64,000 nt of DNA, taken from the NCBI RefSeq assembly GCF_003254395.2, contig NC_037638.1, positions 2,299,001-2,363,000 on the forward strand. The letters are read 5' to 3'. The notes below the pieces were generated by a model. The model made no database searches. It was not told where the DNA came from and saw only the letters and a list, made by a program, of their open reading frames with translations. The DNA is from Apis mellifera (lineage: Eukaryota > Arthropoda > Insecta > Hymenoptera > Apidae). The position numbers and the translations under genes are program-made. Below are positions 1 through 9,902 of this stretch, piece by piece; position 1 is the stretch's first letter; the number at the start of each line of letters is the position of its first letter.

Positions 1-303
1 AGTCGTTTGAGTGTGAATAATTTGCTTTAGCCGCCCCACCCTTCCCTCTCTCCCTCCCTTCTCTCTCTCTCTCTCTTAGCCCTTCGACATCGCCACATTC
101 CGCGAGTCATGCACACATTTGTCTTTTTTCTTTCTTCTTCTTCTTCTTCTTCTTCTTCTTCTTCTTCTTTTTTTGAATTATTTTACACGAGCGATTGAAA
201 TAAAATTTCGAACGATTAAATTTTGATGCAAACGACGTGTGGTGGATGGATACATTTCTCGAGTATAGAATACATCGATCTTTGCTTCGAGTTTTAATAT
301 CGT

Positions 304-345
<42 letters not shown>

Positions 346-610
346 GTTTAATTTTTCTTAGTGGAGAGGATTCGATTGGGGAATTCGATTCGGCTCGCGT
401 TCGAATTTTATGCGCCGAATTTTTAGGGACTTTTTTCTTTTCTTTTCGTCGACGAACGGAAATACAAAGGCGAGGAGATCGATGAAATTCTACTTGCGAT
501 TTCATTTCGCGATTCGATTCTTGTTTCGAGGAAAGAGAAATGGATTAAAAAATCCTCTTCGACGAAAAGAATCTATCGAATTTTCCATGCTTGACGCGAA
601 TCGTCGATCA
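1..610. other. Non-coding stretch with microsatellites
   Basis: CT-rich tract at about 40-77, a (TTC)n run near 138-168 and a long (GA)n run at about 307-346. Open frames here consist mainly of these simple repeats, so I see no gene. Confidence 0.6.
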
Positions 611-1110
611 CGAGATCCTTCATTCACGAAAACGAAGAATAAAACCGCAAAAGAATCTTTTTCTAACGATTATTGTTCAAAAAAATATAATTAAAATTCC
701 AACGTTTCGAGATCCTCCTCCCAAAACCCAAAAACACAGTTGAAGATTGAAAATTAAAACAATCTATCGAATTCTTGTTACTTTCTAACAATTTCAATCC
801 TTATTCCAAAAAAAAACGATCAAAAAAGATCCAAAAATCCATTTGAACGAATCTACGAGATCCTCCACGCACGGAAACGAAGAATAAAACCGCAAAGGAA
901 TCTTTTCCTAACGATTATTATTCAAAAAAATATAATTAAAATTCCAACGTTTCGAGATCCTCCTCCCAAAACCCAAAAACACAGTTGAAGATTGAAAATT
1001 AAAACAATCTATCGAATTTCTGTTACTTTCTAACAATTTCAATCCTTATTCCAAAAAAAAACGATCAAAAAAGATGCAAAAATCCACTTGAACAAATCTA
1101 CGAGATCCTC
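611..1110. repeat. 245-bp tandem duplication
   Basis: Two near-identical copies of a 245-bp unit. The phrase aacgaagaataaaaccgcaa starts at 631 and again at 876, and the copies differ at only a few sites. A partial third copy starts near 1095 (tctacgagatcctc). No coding content is seen. Confidence 0.85.
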
Positions 1111-1780
1111 TACCGAAATTAACTAATTCAAATCGCTCATGGAACGCAAAAGTAGACGAGATCGAGATCCCAAAACTCCAGTTATTCCAGAAGAAGAAAG
1201 AGAGAGAAGGATTAAAAATTCACTCGCGTCCGATTTTTACGCGAGGAATTTCATCGCCTCGAGATCCTCCTCCTCCTCCTCCTCCTCCTCCTCATTCTCG
1301 TGAATCACTGACAGAATTGTATCTGCCATTATAAATTCCGAGTGATGATCGCACGCTCGACCCTGATACTCCCCTCCCCCTCCTTCTGATGCTGCTCGAT
1401 CGGGAACAACGGTTGAATTTATTAAGCGGGCGAAAAAATCATCACAGTCACGCCGCGTGCAACGGATCGAATTAAAATGTGCGCCGCCTCGACAACTCGA
1501 TTTAAAAAAAGAAAAAACGTATGATCGTAATCGATGCGTAATCGCAAGGATTCGTTCGATGATCTCGTGACGGCGAGCGGAATGGAATCGGCCATGGACG
1601 GAACCATTCACACACGTGGAATTGCACGTGGAATGAGAATGAGAGGAATTTAGAGAAATTTTTTTATCATTGTACCGTGTTTCGATATTTGATGAAACTG
1701 TAGAATGAATAAAAAAAGAGATTGTGAGATTGTTTACTTTTTCGTGAAAGGATCATTGATCGAATAATCATATTCGATTT
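1111..1780. other. Unique spacer with a (TCC)n run
   Basis: Moderately GC-rich DNA with a (TCC)n microsatellite at about 1265-1292. The minus-strand frame across it is mostly the poly-Glu reading of that run. I see no gene. Confidence 0.5.
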
Positions 1781-1905
1781 ATTTTGGTATTTTTAACGTT
1801 AGAACGAAAAGTTTTAGGATACATTAAAATTATGCATGGAAAGATTTATTTATAGATCGATAACAATGTTTATATCATTAATGTGAATTTTGTAAGAATG
1901 ATTCA
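1781..1905 (+). pseudogene. nad1: Possible short, decayed nad1 mitochondrial fragment
   Basis: The stretch around 1795-1830 reads LERKVLGYI with mitochondrial codons. It resembles the clearer nad1 copy at 5255-5300 (LERKILGYI). Further matching words follow in the same order (atttatttatag, then atcattaatgtgaatttt compared with atcattagttatatgaatttt). It is much shorter and more diverged than the other mitochondrial insertions, so chance similarity in AT-rich DNA is possible. Confidence 0.4.
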
Positions 1906-2248
1906 ATATATTATAAATAATATTCAAAGAAGGAGGAAATTTTGTTGAATCATTTTAAATCACGTTTGTTATATAAAATTTGATTTTCGAAAATAGTTGA
2001 GAAATTTTGTTCCTGAATTATTTTTGGATTGTGAAAATAATTCCTGCCCCTTTAAAAAATATCATCGAAACCATTATTCGAGATCACTTTTCACATTTAT
2101 TAGAAAGGAGATTGGAAGAATGAGAGAGCGAAGTCTAGTACGTGTCTCGAGACAGGGGCGAGAGAAGAGAAAAGAAAAAAAGGCGAAGGTAAAACGCGAC
2201 CGGATGGTGAGCCAACAATCACGATCGAGGATTCATCAGTGTTTTAGG
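1906..2248. other. Upstream flank of the cuticle gene
   Basis: AT-rich in the first half, then purine-rich and CpG-richer towards the promoter. No gene or clear repeat is seen. Confidence 0.4.
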
Positions 2249-2356
2249 AGGTCAATGTCGCTCGACGGCCGCCGCCGACTTGGATCTTCTTAAACATGCA
2301 GACCGCATACGAAACCCGGTGTATATAATCCAAGCTGGTCGACTTCGGAAATCAGT
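2249..2356 (+). promoter_or_regulatory. Core promoter of the cuticle-protein gene
   Basis: TATATAA lies at 2322-2328. An arthropod-type initiator TCAGT lies at 2352-2356, about 30 bp downstream, which is the expected spacing. The ATG follows at 2397, giving a 5' UTR of roughly 44 bases. A nuclear-receptor half-site AGGTCA lies at 2249-2254. Such half-sites can bind ecdysone-pathway receptors, which control many cuticle genes; that link is inference. TATA plus TCAGT is typical of strongly regulated insect cuticle genes. Confidence 0.75.
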
Positions 2357-2396
2357 CGACTCGACAACTCAACCGTGTAACTTACCGGGTACAACA

Positions 2397-4263
2397 ATGA
2401 AGGTAGAGCGATACGAAACAAACGAGACAGCCTCCGTACAATTTTCCTTTCAATTTCTAACTTTCCAATTAATATAAGAACAATTTTTCAAATTTTACCA
2501 ATATCAGATAATTAAATTCCAATACAAAAAATATAAATTCTAATATACATTTTGCATACACTTTTATCGAAACATAATTTATTCATTTTCAAAAAAAAAA
2601 AAAAACAGGGATTCATCGCTTTCGCTCTCTTGATCGCTGCGGTCGCCGCAGAGCCACCAAGATACCGTCCCCAAAGACAATTCTTCTTCGCCAGACAACA
2701 GGAGGAGGCCACCACCGTTTCCAACGCCCCCTACGCGCCTTCCGGATGGAGACCGAGCGGACCGGCTTTCAATCTACCTCAGAGACAGTACGGCGCGCCT
2801 AGCGCACCGCAACAGCAATACGGCGCGCCTAGCGCACCGCAACAACAGTACGGCGCGCCTAGCGCACCGCAACAGCAGTACGGCGCGCCTAGCGCACCGC
2901 AACAACAGTACGGCGCGCCCAGCGCCCCTCAACAGCAGTACGGCGCGCCTCAACAACAATATGGCGCACCGGCGGTTCCGCAGCAGCAGTATGGGCCACC
3001 GCAGGAAGCTACGACGACCGAAGCGCCCAGCAGCACGGAGGCGGAGGATCTTGCTACCACTGTCGCAAGTGTCGAGTCCGAGGTAAGAGAAGGAAGGAAG
3101 GTTGAGGGAGAAATAGAATAAGTTGGAATTTCGTGGATCGGTTGTATCGTGTTATCGCGCTTGTTATCGTGTTATGTGTTGTAAGGAGGATAGAAAGAGA
3201 GAGAGAGAGTGGTCTGTTGGCACGAGGAGCGAGGTTTCCACGGAATTTTAAATCTTTCGCTCTCCCGGAGAATCGTTTTTCCTATCTTCTCTCTCTCTCT
3301 CGCTCCTCCTATTTTCGGCCGTCTTAACGACATTAGTATTCGGCTCGCCGTTTACTTTCGATCGGTGTGCAGGCACGCGCGCGCTCCTATCAAATTCGAA
3401 CGCGGCGTGACACAATCTCCGTGATTTCAATTCTTCGGATCATCCTAGTTTTGTATTTATTTATTTTATTTTATTTTGGATTGTTATTAAGTCTCTTATT
3501 ATTTTTCGTTGCGATTTTTTTTTCGTTTTTAACAGTGATTAATAATATATCAGTCTTTTTCATTACCAAACTTCTCCATTTCCAATCTCTTCTTTTAAAG
3601 TTTCATTTTTCATTTTCGAATATTATCAATAATTTTAACGAATCTTCACGAGGAAAAAGAATCGATCTCCTCCTTTAAAATCTTCCACTGAAATTATCAA
3701 TAAATATATATTTCTCTTACAAAAGAAGAATCAATCATGAAATTACCGATAATTTCAATCTCTCCCCACCTTTCCATTAACGACAAATTTTCCTTAAACT
3801 CTGTTCCTCCATTTTTCTTCAACGTTCTCAACTTTCTTCTCTTCGTTTCCAGTCCGAGCCCGTCAACTCGGTGAACGAGCTCGAGGACGAGGAGGTGGAC
3901 GAGCAACAGCCCCAGCAGTCGGGCGAGTACTACTTGGCACTGCCTGACGGCCGTCTGCAGCGCGTCCGCTACGTGAGCCGGCAGAACGTGGAGGCGATGA
4001 AGTACTTCGCCAAGATCCGGGCCGAGAACGTGGAGCCGCTCCGCGGCCCGATCTACGCCTACGCGCCCCTCCAAAAACTGCAGATTTTCCCAGCCGGCCT
4101 CCAACTGGCAGTGGCGCCCCCCCAATCGAAGCCGCAGAAACTCGAGATCGAGCCGGTCGCGGCCCAAGTCCAGTACCAGTACGACAATCCGTCCGCGGTG
4201 CTTCCGTTGCCCGGTTACCAGCCGGCCGCGGGTGAATCCAGATATTTGCTCACGTTGCAATAG
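2397..4263 (+). CDS. Secreted cuticle-type structural protein (DUF4794-like), three exons
   Basis: Join 2397-2402, 2609-3082, 3853-4263; 296 residues. Exon 1 codes only Met-Lys before a GT donor. The acceptor CAG at 2606-2608 opens exon 2, and the exon 2 to 3 intron has GTAAGA and TTTCCAG ends; every junction is phase 0. Splicing creates a signal peptide (MKGFIAFALLIAAVAA) likely cut before EPPRYR. Next come a Gln/aromatic-rich region, eight QYG units (five are QYGAPSAPQQ), a Thr/Glu-rich linker and an acidic stretch. The C-terminal domain contains YYLALPDGRLQRVRYVS and then YFAKIRAENVEPL. The ALPDGRLQRVxY motif is what I know from DUF4794 insect cuticle proteins, and QYGAP repeats occur in other cuticle and resilin-like proteins. 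Likely role: secreted by epidermal cells and laid down in the cuticle (inference). No chitin-binding R&R motif is seen, so the assignment rests on the repeats and the C-terminal motif. The 3' end is duplicated downstream. Confidence 0.85.
2786..3004 (+). repeat. 30-bp coding minisatellite (QYGAPSAPQQ)
   Basis: In-frame 30-bp units begin at 2786, 2816, 2846, 2876 and 2906. They are followed by a shortened 21-bp unit, a variant QYGAPAVPQQ unit and QYGPPQ. The units differ mostly at synonymous Gln codons, which suggests recent unequal exchange. Length is likely to vary between individuals (inference). Confidence 0.9.
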
Positions 4264-4999
4264 GAAATTATTATCTACGTGTATCTATGACGAGGATCAA
4301 CGAAATTTGAACATTTCTTGATCTTAAATTAATCGTAAGGATTGAGAGTTTATTTAAGGAAGAGAAGAATTGTATTTAATGTAATTAATAAAGATCATTG
4401 TAAACGGTTATCCTTTTAATTTTATCTTTAGAAAATCGAAATTCTAAAACGAAATTTTATTTCGAAGATGTAAGAAAGATATATCCTTATGCATTATTCG
4501 AAGCCGGCCGCGGGTGAATCCAGATATTTGCTCACGTTGCAATAGGAAATTATTATCTACGTGTATTTTGACGAGGATCAACGAAATTTGAACATTTCTT
4601 GATCTTAAATTAATCGTAAGGATCGAGATAGCGAGTGTATATTTAAGGAAGAGAAGAATTGTATTTAATGTAATTAATAAAGATCATTGTAAACGGTTAT
4701 CCTTTTAATTTTATCTTTAGAAAATCGAAATTCTAAAACGAAATTTTATTTCGAAGATGTAAGAAAGATATATCCTTATGCATTATTCGAAGCCGGCCGC
4801 GGGTGAATCCAGATATTTGCTCACGTTGCAATAGGAAATTATTATCTACGTATATCTTGACGAGGATCAACGAAATTTGAACATTTCTTGATCTTAAATT
4901 AATCGTAAGGATTGAGAGTTTATTTAAGGAAGAGAAGAATTGTATTTAATGTAATTAATAAAGATCATTGTAAACGGTTATCCTTTTAATTTTATCTTT
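4221..4999 (+). repeat. Tandem triplication of the cuticle gene 3' end
   Basis: The gccggccgcgggtgaatcc sequence that codes the last residues recurs at 4221, 4503 and 4792 (periods 282 and 289 bp). Each copy holds the final codons (PAAGESRYLLTLQ), the TAG stop, the 3' UTR and AATAAA. Copies are almost identical; differences include short indels near tatctatgacg and in gagatagcgag. Copy 3 stops at about 4999, where mitochondrial sequence starts. Confidence 0.92.
4387..4392 (+). terminator. Poly(A) signal of the cuticle gene
   Basis: AATAAA about 125 bases after the TAG at 4261-4263. The same signal recurs in both downstream copies of the 3' end. Confidence 0.7.
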
Positions 5000-5575
5000 A
5001 AATCTTACATGATTTGAGTTCAAATCGACGTAAGTCAGATTGGTTTCTATCTATAATAAAATATTAATTAATTGTACGAAAGGACTTTAATTTTTAAATT
5101 ATTTATAAATTAATAATAAATATATTATAGTTATTTTAGCATAATAGTGCATTAAATTTAGGATTTAATTATATTAATACTTTTAAATTAATAAATAATA
5201 ATTTGAGTATTAATTAATTTATTGATTTTGATAGTTATAGTTTTGATTAGAGTAGCATTTTTAACTTTATTAGAACGAAAAATTTTAGGTTATATTCAAG
5301 ATCGTAAAGGTCCTAATAAAATTATATTGTTTGGTATATTTCAACCTTTTAGTGATGCATTAAAGTTATTATCTAAAGAATGATTTTTTTTTAATTATTC
5401 AAATTTATTTATTTATAGACCTATATTAATATTTTTTTTTATCATTAGTTATATGAATTTTATATCCTTGATTTGGATTAATATATTATATTGAATTTAG
5501 AATTTTGTTTATATTGTTAGTTTTAGGTTTAAGAGTTTATCCTGGAAATTTGGAAATTTTATAATTAATACCAAT
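5000..5575 (+). pseudogene. NUMT: 16S rRNA 3' end, tRNA-Leu(UAG) and nad1 start
   Basis: A nuclear copy of mitochondrial DNA. At 5005-5090 I recognise the conserved 3' end of insect 16S rRNA (ttacatgatttgagttcaaa ... ttgtacgaaaggac). At about 5130-5200 a degraded tRNA-Leu follows with TAG in the anticodon loop. From about 5220 nad1 reads in the insect mitochondrial code: ILMVMVLISVAFLTL, then LERKILGYIQDRKGPNKI. It continues, with frame breaks, to a VLGLSVYP-like segment near 5550. This order matches the minority strand of the insect mitochondrial genome, so one contiguous fragment was inserted. It is non-functional: frames are broken and TGA is used as Trp. Confidence 0.9.
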
Positions 5576-6360
5576 TTACAATAGAAAGCGTTTCTCAATC
5601 CCTTGGATTATAGATATCGAGGAATAACCACAGTTATTAATTCCTCTTTTTCCCTCGAGCGAAACCTTTGGAAAAAGAGAGAGAGAGAAATCGATTACGA
5701 GAAGTTACATACCGTATATATATATATATATACCCGCATACTTGTACACCGCCAACCATGAAAGTCTCGAATCAAACGAACCGCCTTTATTCGAGTTACG
5801 TTCCGCACGTACACACGTATAAGTAAACGAGAATGGAGAGAAGACTAGGGAGAAGTAGGAGAGGCGGTGGTATCGAGTAATGGGAGAAATCCTGCGAAAG
5901 AATTTTCTTAGCCACGGCACGTGGACGCGAGCGAGCGAGCGAGCGAGAGAGAGAGAGAAAGCGAGCGAACGAGCGAGAAAGAGAGAGAGAGAGAGAGAGC
6001 GCAGAAACGCGGATGTGTGTTGGTTGGCATGTCGACGCGCCTAACCGCAAAATTCTAGAAATTTAATATCTCGCCCGAGTCTGGCGGGGTTGGCCGTTTC
6101 ATAAGTTCACTCCGACACACAACCAATCCCTCGTCAGGAGGATCCTCCTCGAAATTGTACGGCCAACGGCTCCAAACCCGCCCGAATGTTGTTCTCCCTT
6201 TCTCTCCTCGTTCCTCCTCGCGCTTTTCAGCCTTGTGCGCCGCAGCTACCGCCGCGCCGCGGCCACTTTTCTTCCCTCGCTCCTCTTCCTCCATCAAATT
6301 GGGAAAAGGATAGGAGAGAGGGAAAAAGAAAGAGAATTTCGATATCATTTGTATCAATAA
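5576..6360. other. Spacer with GAGC/GA microsatellites and a GC island
   Basis: (TA)n near 5715-5732, a GAGC/GA-rich purine run at about 5928-6000, and a CpG-rich segment at about 6060-6290. Open frames follow the simple repeats. I see no gene. Confidence 0.5.
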
Positions 6361-8020
6361 TTGCAATTCAATTTCATAAGGGAATTTTTGAAATAATTTA
6401 TCCTTTGTAGATTGCTATTATATACGTTTCGTAGGATGAAAAAGGGAGGAATAGGTTTGGATTTGTTTGAGAATTGTTAAGAGTTAATATTCTGAATTAA
6501 TATAAGTTTAATTTTTTTACGAGATTTATTTTTTGACAAATGGAAGAAAATTTTCATTGGAATAATTTATCGTTGTATTGTTGTAAATTGTAATCATATA
6601 TATATTTCATAGGATGAAATTGGAAAAAGGAAGAAATAGATTTGGATTTGTTTGAAAATTTCGTTTTAAGAACGAGTTGACTCGTTATATTTGTATCAAT
6701 AATTGTGAGGTGTTATTCAATTTCATGTGATACGAATTCATTAGGAATAAGGGAATTTTTGAAATAATTTATACTTTGTAGATTGCTATTATATACGTTT
6801 CACAGGATGAAAAAGGGAGGAATAGGTTTGGATTTGTTTGAGAATTGTTAAGAGTTAATATTCTGAATTGATAAGTTTAATTTTTTTACAAGACTTATTT
6901 TTTGATAAATGGAAGAAAATTTTCATTGGAATAATTTATCGTTGTAAATTGTAATCATATATATTTCACAGGATGAAATTGGAAAAAGGGAGGAATAGGT
7001 TTGGATTTGTTTGAGAATTTCGTTCGTTTTAAGTTGACTCGTTGCGTTTGCATTTATCGGATATCATTTGTAATTCAATAATTGTAATTCAATTTCATAA
7101 GGGAATTTTTGAAATAATTTATACTTTGTAGATTGCTATTATATATGTTTCATAGGATGAAATTGGGAAAGAGGAATAGGTTTAGATTTGTTTGAGAATT
7201 GTTAAGAGTTAATATTCTGAATTGATATAAGTTTAATTTTTTTACGAGACTTATTTTTTGACAAATGGAAGAAAATTTTTATTGGAATAATTTATCTTTT
7301 GTAGATTGCTATTATATACATTTTCACAGGATGAAATTGGAAAAAGGGAGGAATAGGTTTGAATTTGTTTAAGAATTTCGTTCGTTTTAAGTTAACTCGT
7401 TGTGTTTGCATTTATATCATTTGTATCAATAATTCTAATTCAATTTCATAAGGGAATTTTTGAAATAATTTATCCTTTGTAGATTGCTATTATATACGTT
7501 TCGTAGGATGAAAAAGGGAGGAATAGGTTTGGATTTGTTTGAGAATTGTTAAGAGTTAATATTCTGAATTAATATAAGTTTAATTTTTTTACAAGACTTA
7601 TTTTTTGATAAATAGAAGAAAATTTTCATTGGAATAATTTATCGTTATAAATTGTAATCATATATATTTCATAGGATGAAATTGGAAAAAGGGAGGAATA
7701 GGTTTGGATTTGTTTGAGAATTTCGTTCGTTTTAATTTGACTCATTGCGTTTGCATTTATATCATTTGTATCAATAATTCTAATTCAATTTCATAAGGGA
7801 ATTTTTGAAATAATTTATCCTTTGTAGATTGCTATTATATACATTTTCAGGTGGAATAGGTTTGGATTTGTTTGAGAATTGTTAAGAGTTAATATTCTAA
7901 ATTGGTATAAGTTTAATTTTCGACTTATTTCTTGATAAATGGAAGAAAATTTTCATTGGAATAATTTATCATTCTAAATTGCAATCAAGAATTATCGATA
8001 CACTTTCATTTTATTCTTGG
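6361..8020. repeat. Tandem array, unit about 350 bp, five copies
   Basis: The word ggaatttttgaaataattta recurs at about 6381, 6752, 7102, 7453 and 7798. Each is followed by tagattgctattatata, then aggaataggtttggatttg and ggaagaaaattttcattgg. Spacing is 371, 350, 351 and 345 bp. The last copy is shortened. Units contain an internal diverged half-repeat (aggatgaaattggaaaaagg). Confidence 0.9.
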
Positions 8021-9788
8021 CATAGTTTATCGTTGTACAGATTGCAATTGCAGTATCCTTTCTTCTTCGTCTTTCACCGATCGGAAAGAAAGAAAGAAAG
8101 AAAGAGAAATGAAAATGATGGAAAACTTTCCTTTTCTTTTCTATCGTTTATCAAAAACAGAAAACACTGTTACCTACTATTCACATAATAATTAAACCGT
8201 CTCGAGCTGGAAACAATTGTCAAAATGTCTACTCGCGTTTCGACACGAAACTCGAAACTTTCCATTTAAATGGCCGGGACTCTCCGTTCCAAAGTGGCTC
8301 CTCCCAAGATTCGGCTGGCCACGAATCCTGTGGGAGGGCCAGTCACGAAGAAACCGAATTTTCGGATCAATTGCCAATTACTGGAACATCGGTCAAGACC
8401 AATTAAACTTCCTCCTTCCTCGAGAATCTCTTAAAGGGGGAGAATCGATAAGCGGAATTGTGGTCGTTTCGCATCCTCTCCCTCTCCCTTCTCTAAATTC
8501 TCCTCTCGAAAGATATCCGTTTCCACGCTGGTTATCCACCGTGTGTAACAAAAGGGAAATAGGCGAGGCGGAATGGAGGAAGGGGGGGGGGAGGGAAGGG
8601 AGAGCCGCTTTCGGAAAACAAAGTTACCCGACTCGTCCTCCCCCCTCCCCGCGATTCTCGTCGCAAGGGAGAGACGTCTGCACTTGAGCCAACAGCCGGT
8701 GCACTGTCCCCTTCCCACGAGATATTAATTTTTCCGGAAGTAACCTCCGCCACTTTTCACTCCCCCCAACCTCTTCTCCCCTCGCCACGACAAAGACGAT
8801 CCTTCTCTCTCTCTCTCTCTTTCTCTGTCTGTCTTCGTCCAACGAGAGGAATTTGAGAGGTGTTATTTTTAAAAAGAAGGAGAGAGGAGTGACCAGTCTG
8901 CTTTCTGATGAAATCGTTGTTACTTCTTTACTTTGAGAATTGTGTGTTTATATTTGGATCGTGTCTCGCTCCGTTGACGATGGTTGGAGTTAAGATTAAT
9001 TTAATTAATATCGTCGAGTTTTTTTTCGATTATTTGATCATTTATCAAGGAAGGATTTTTCTTTGGTTTCCTTCGTTTATATATATTAGAGTTGGTTTAG
9101 AGTTATCATATTGCCTGGAAGAGAGATGAAACGATAAGATATAAAAGGGTTCGTAAGTTGCCACAAACTTGTTTGGAAAAAATTAAATTAAATTAAATTT
9201 AATAAACACAGGATTGATCGTTCAAACACGCACGCATATATGCACATGTACATCCACCTAACCCCCGCGAAACAATGGGAAAGATGGCGGTGTTGCAGCT
9301 GCGGCTCCCTCAATTATCCATCAGATAAAGATACGAGATAAACGCGACTTTGCATTGCAAACAGCCAACTTCTTTTCACCAGGGAATTTAATACGCGAAC
9401 ATCCTGCCGATGATCATATCAACGATAAAGAAACGTCTTTTCTCTTCCCTTCAACGAACGATAAAAAAGAACAAATATCAAATTATTCTTCTTCTCCTTC
9501 TTCTATTCCACCAACGTTTCTATAACAATCCTCTTTCTCTCTTTCTAATATTTGCAACCCTTAATCGCAAAAATTTAAAATCAAATAACAATTCGTGATC
9601 TTATAGAATTCGATATTAACCGAGAGAAATTCAAAAAAAAGAAAGAAGAAGAAAAGAATTTCAGGTTCCCAGGCGTTCGTAATCCTGAGAACGAAGAAGA
9701 GACTAAAAAATACGCGCGTATAAAAAAAAAAGAAGAGAAATAAATTAAAGAGAAAGAGAGGCGATTCTCGAAACCGAGTCGTTCCAAT
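8021..9788. other. Unique spacer with a GC-rich island
   Basis: GC-rich island at about 8215-8850 with G and C runs (8581-8590) and a CT run near 8801-8820. AT-rich sequence surrounds it. A YY1/Pho-like word AAGATGGCGG lies at 9281-9290. No conserved reading frame was recognised. Confidence 0.45.
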
Positions 9789-9902
9789 GGGGTTTACACG
9801 TGAGAAGGGGTAAACCTTGGACGAGCACCGCGGGGCCCTCCCCGTGTTTTTTCGTCGTTTGTCTCGCGAGATTAAGAAAATAGCGGGAGGCCCCCGCGGT
9901 GC
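9789..9902. other. Two adjacent inverted repeats (strong hairpins)
   Basis: Hairpin 1: GGTTTAC at 9791-9797 pairs with GTAAACC at 9810-9816 (7 bp, 12-base loop). Hairpin 2: 9825-9842 (GCACCGCGGGGCCCTCCC) pairs with 9885-9902 (GGGAGGCCCCCGCGGTGC). That is 17 of 18 positions, with one C-C mismatch and a 42-base loop. The very GC-rich arms stand out from AT-rich surroundings. It could be a structured RNA, a cruciform or a transposon-end relic. Function unknown. Confidence 0.7.

Noticed and set aside
2774..2959. Minus-strand open frame rich in LLRCARRAV
   Set aside because: It is the antisense reading of the QYGAPSAPQQ coding repeat and has no independent support.
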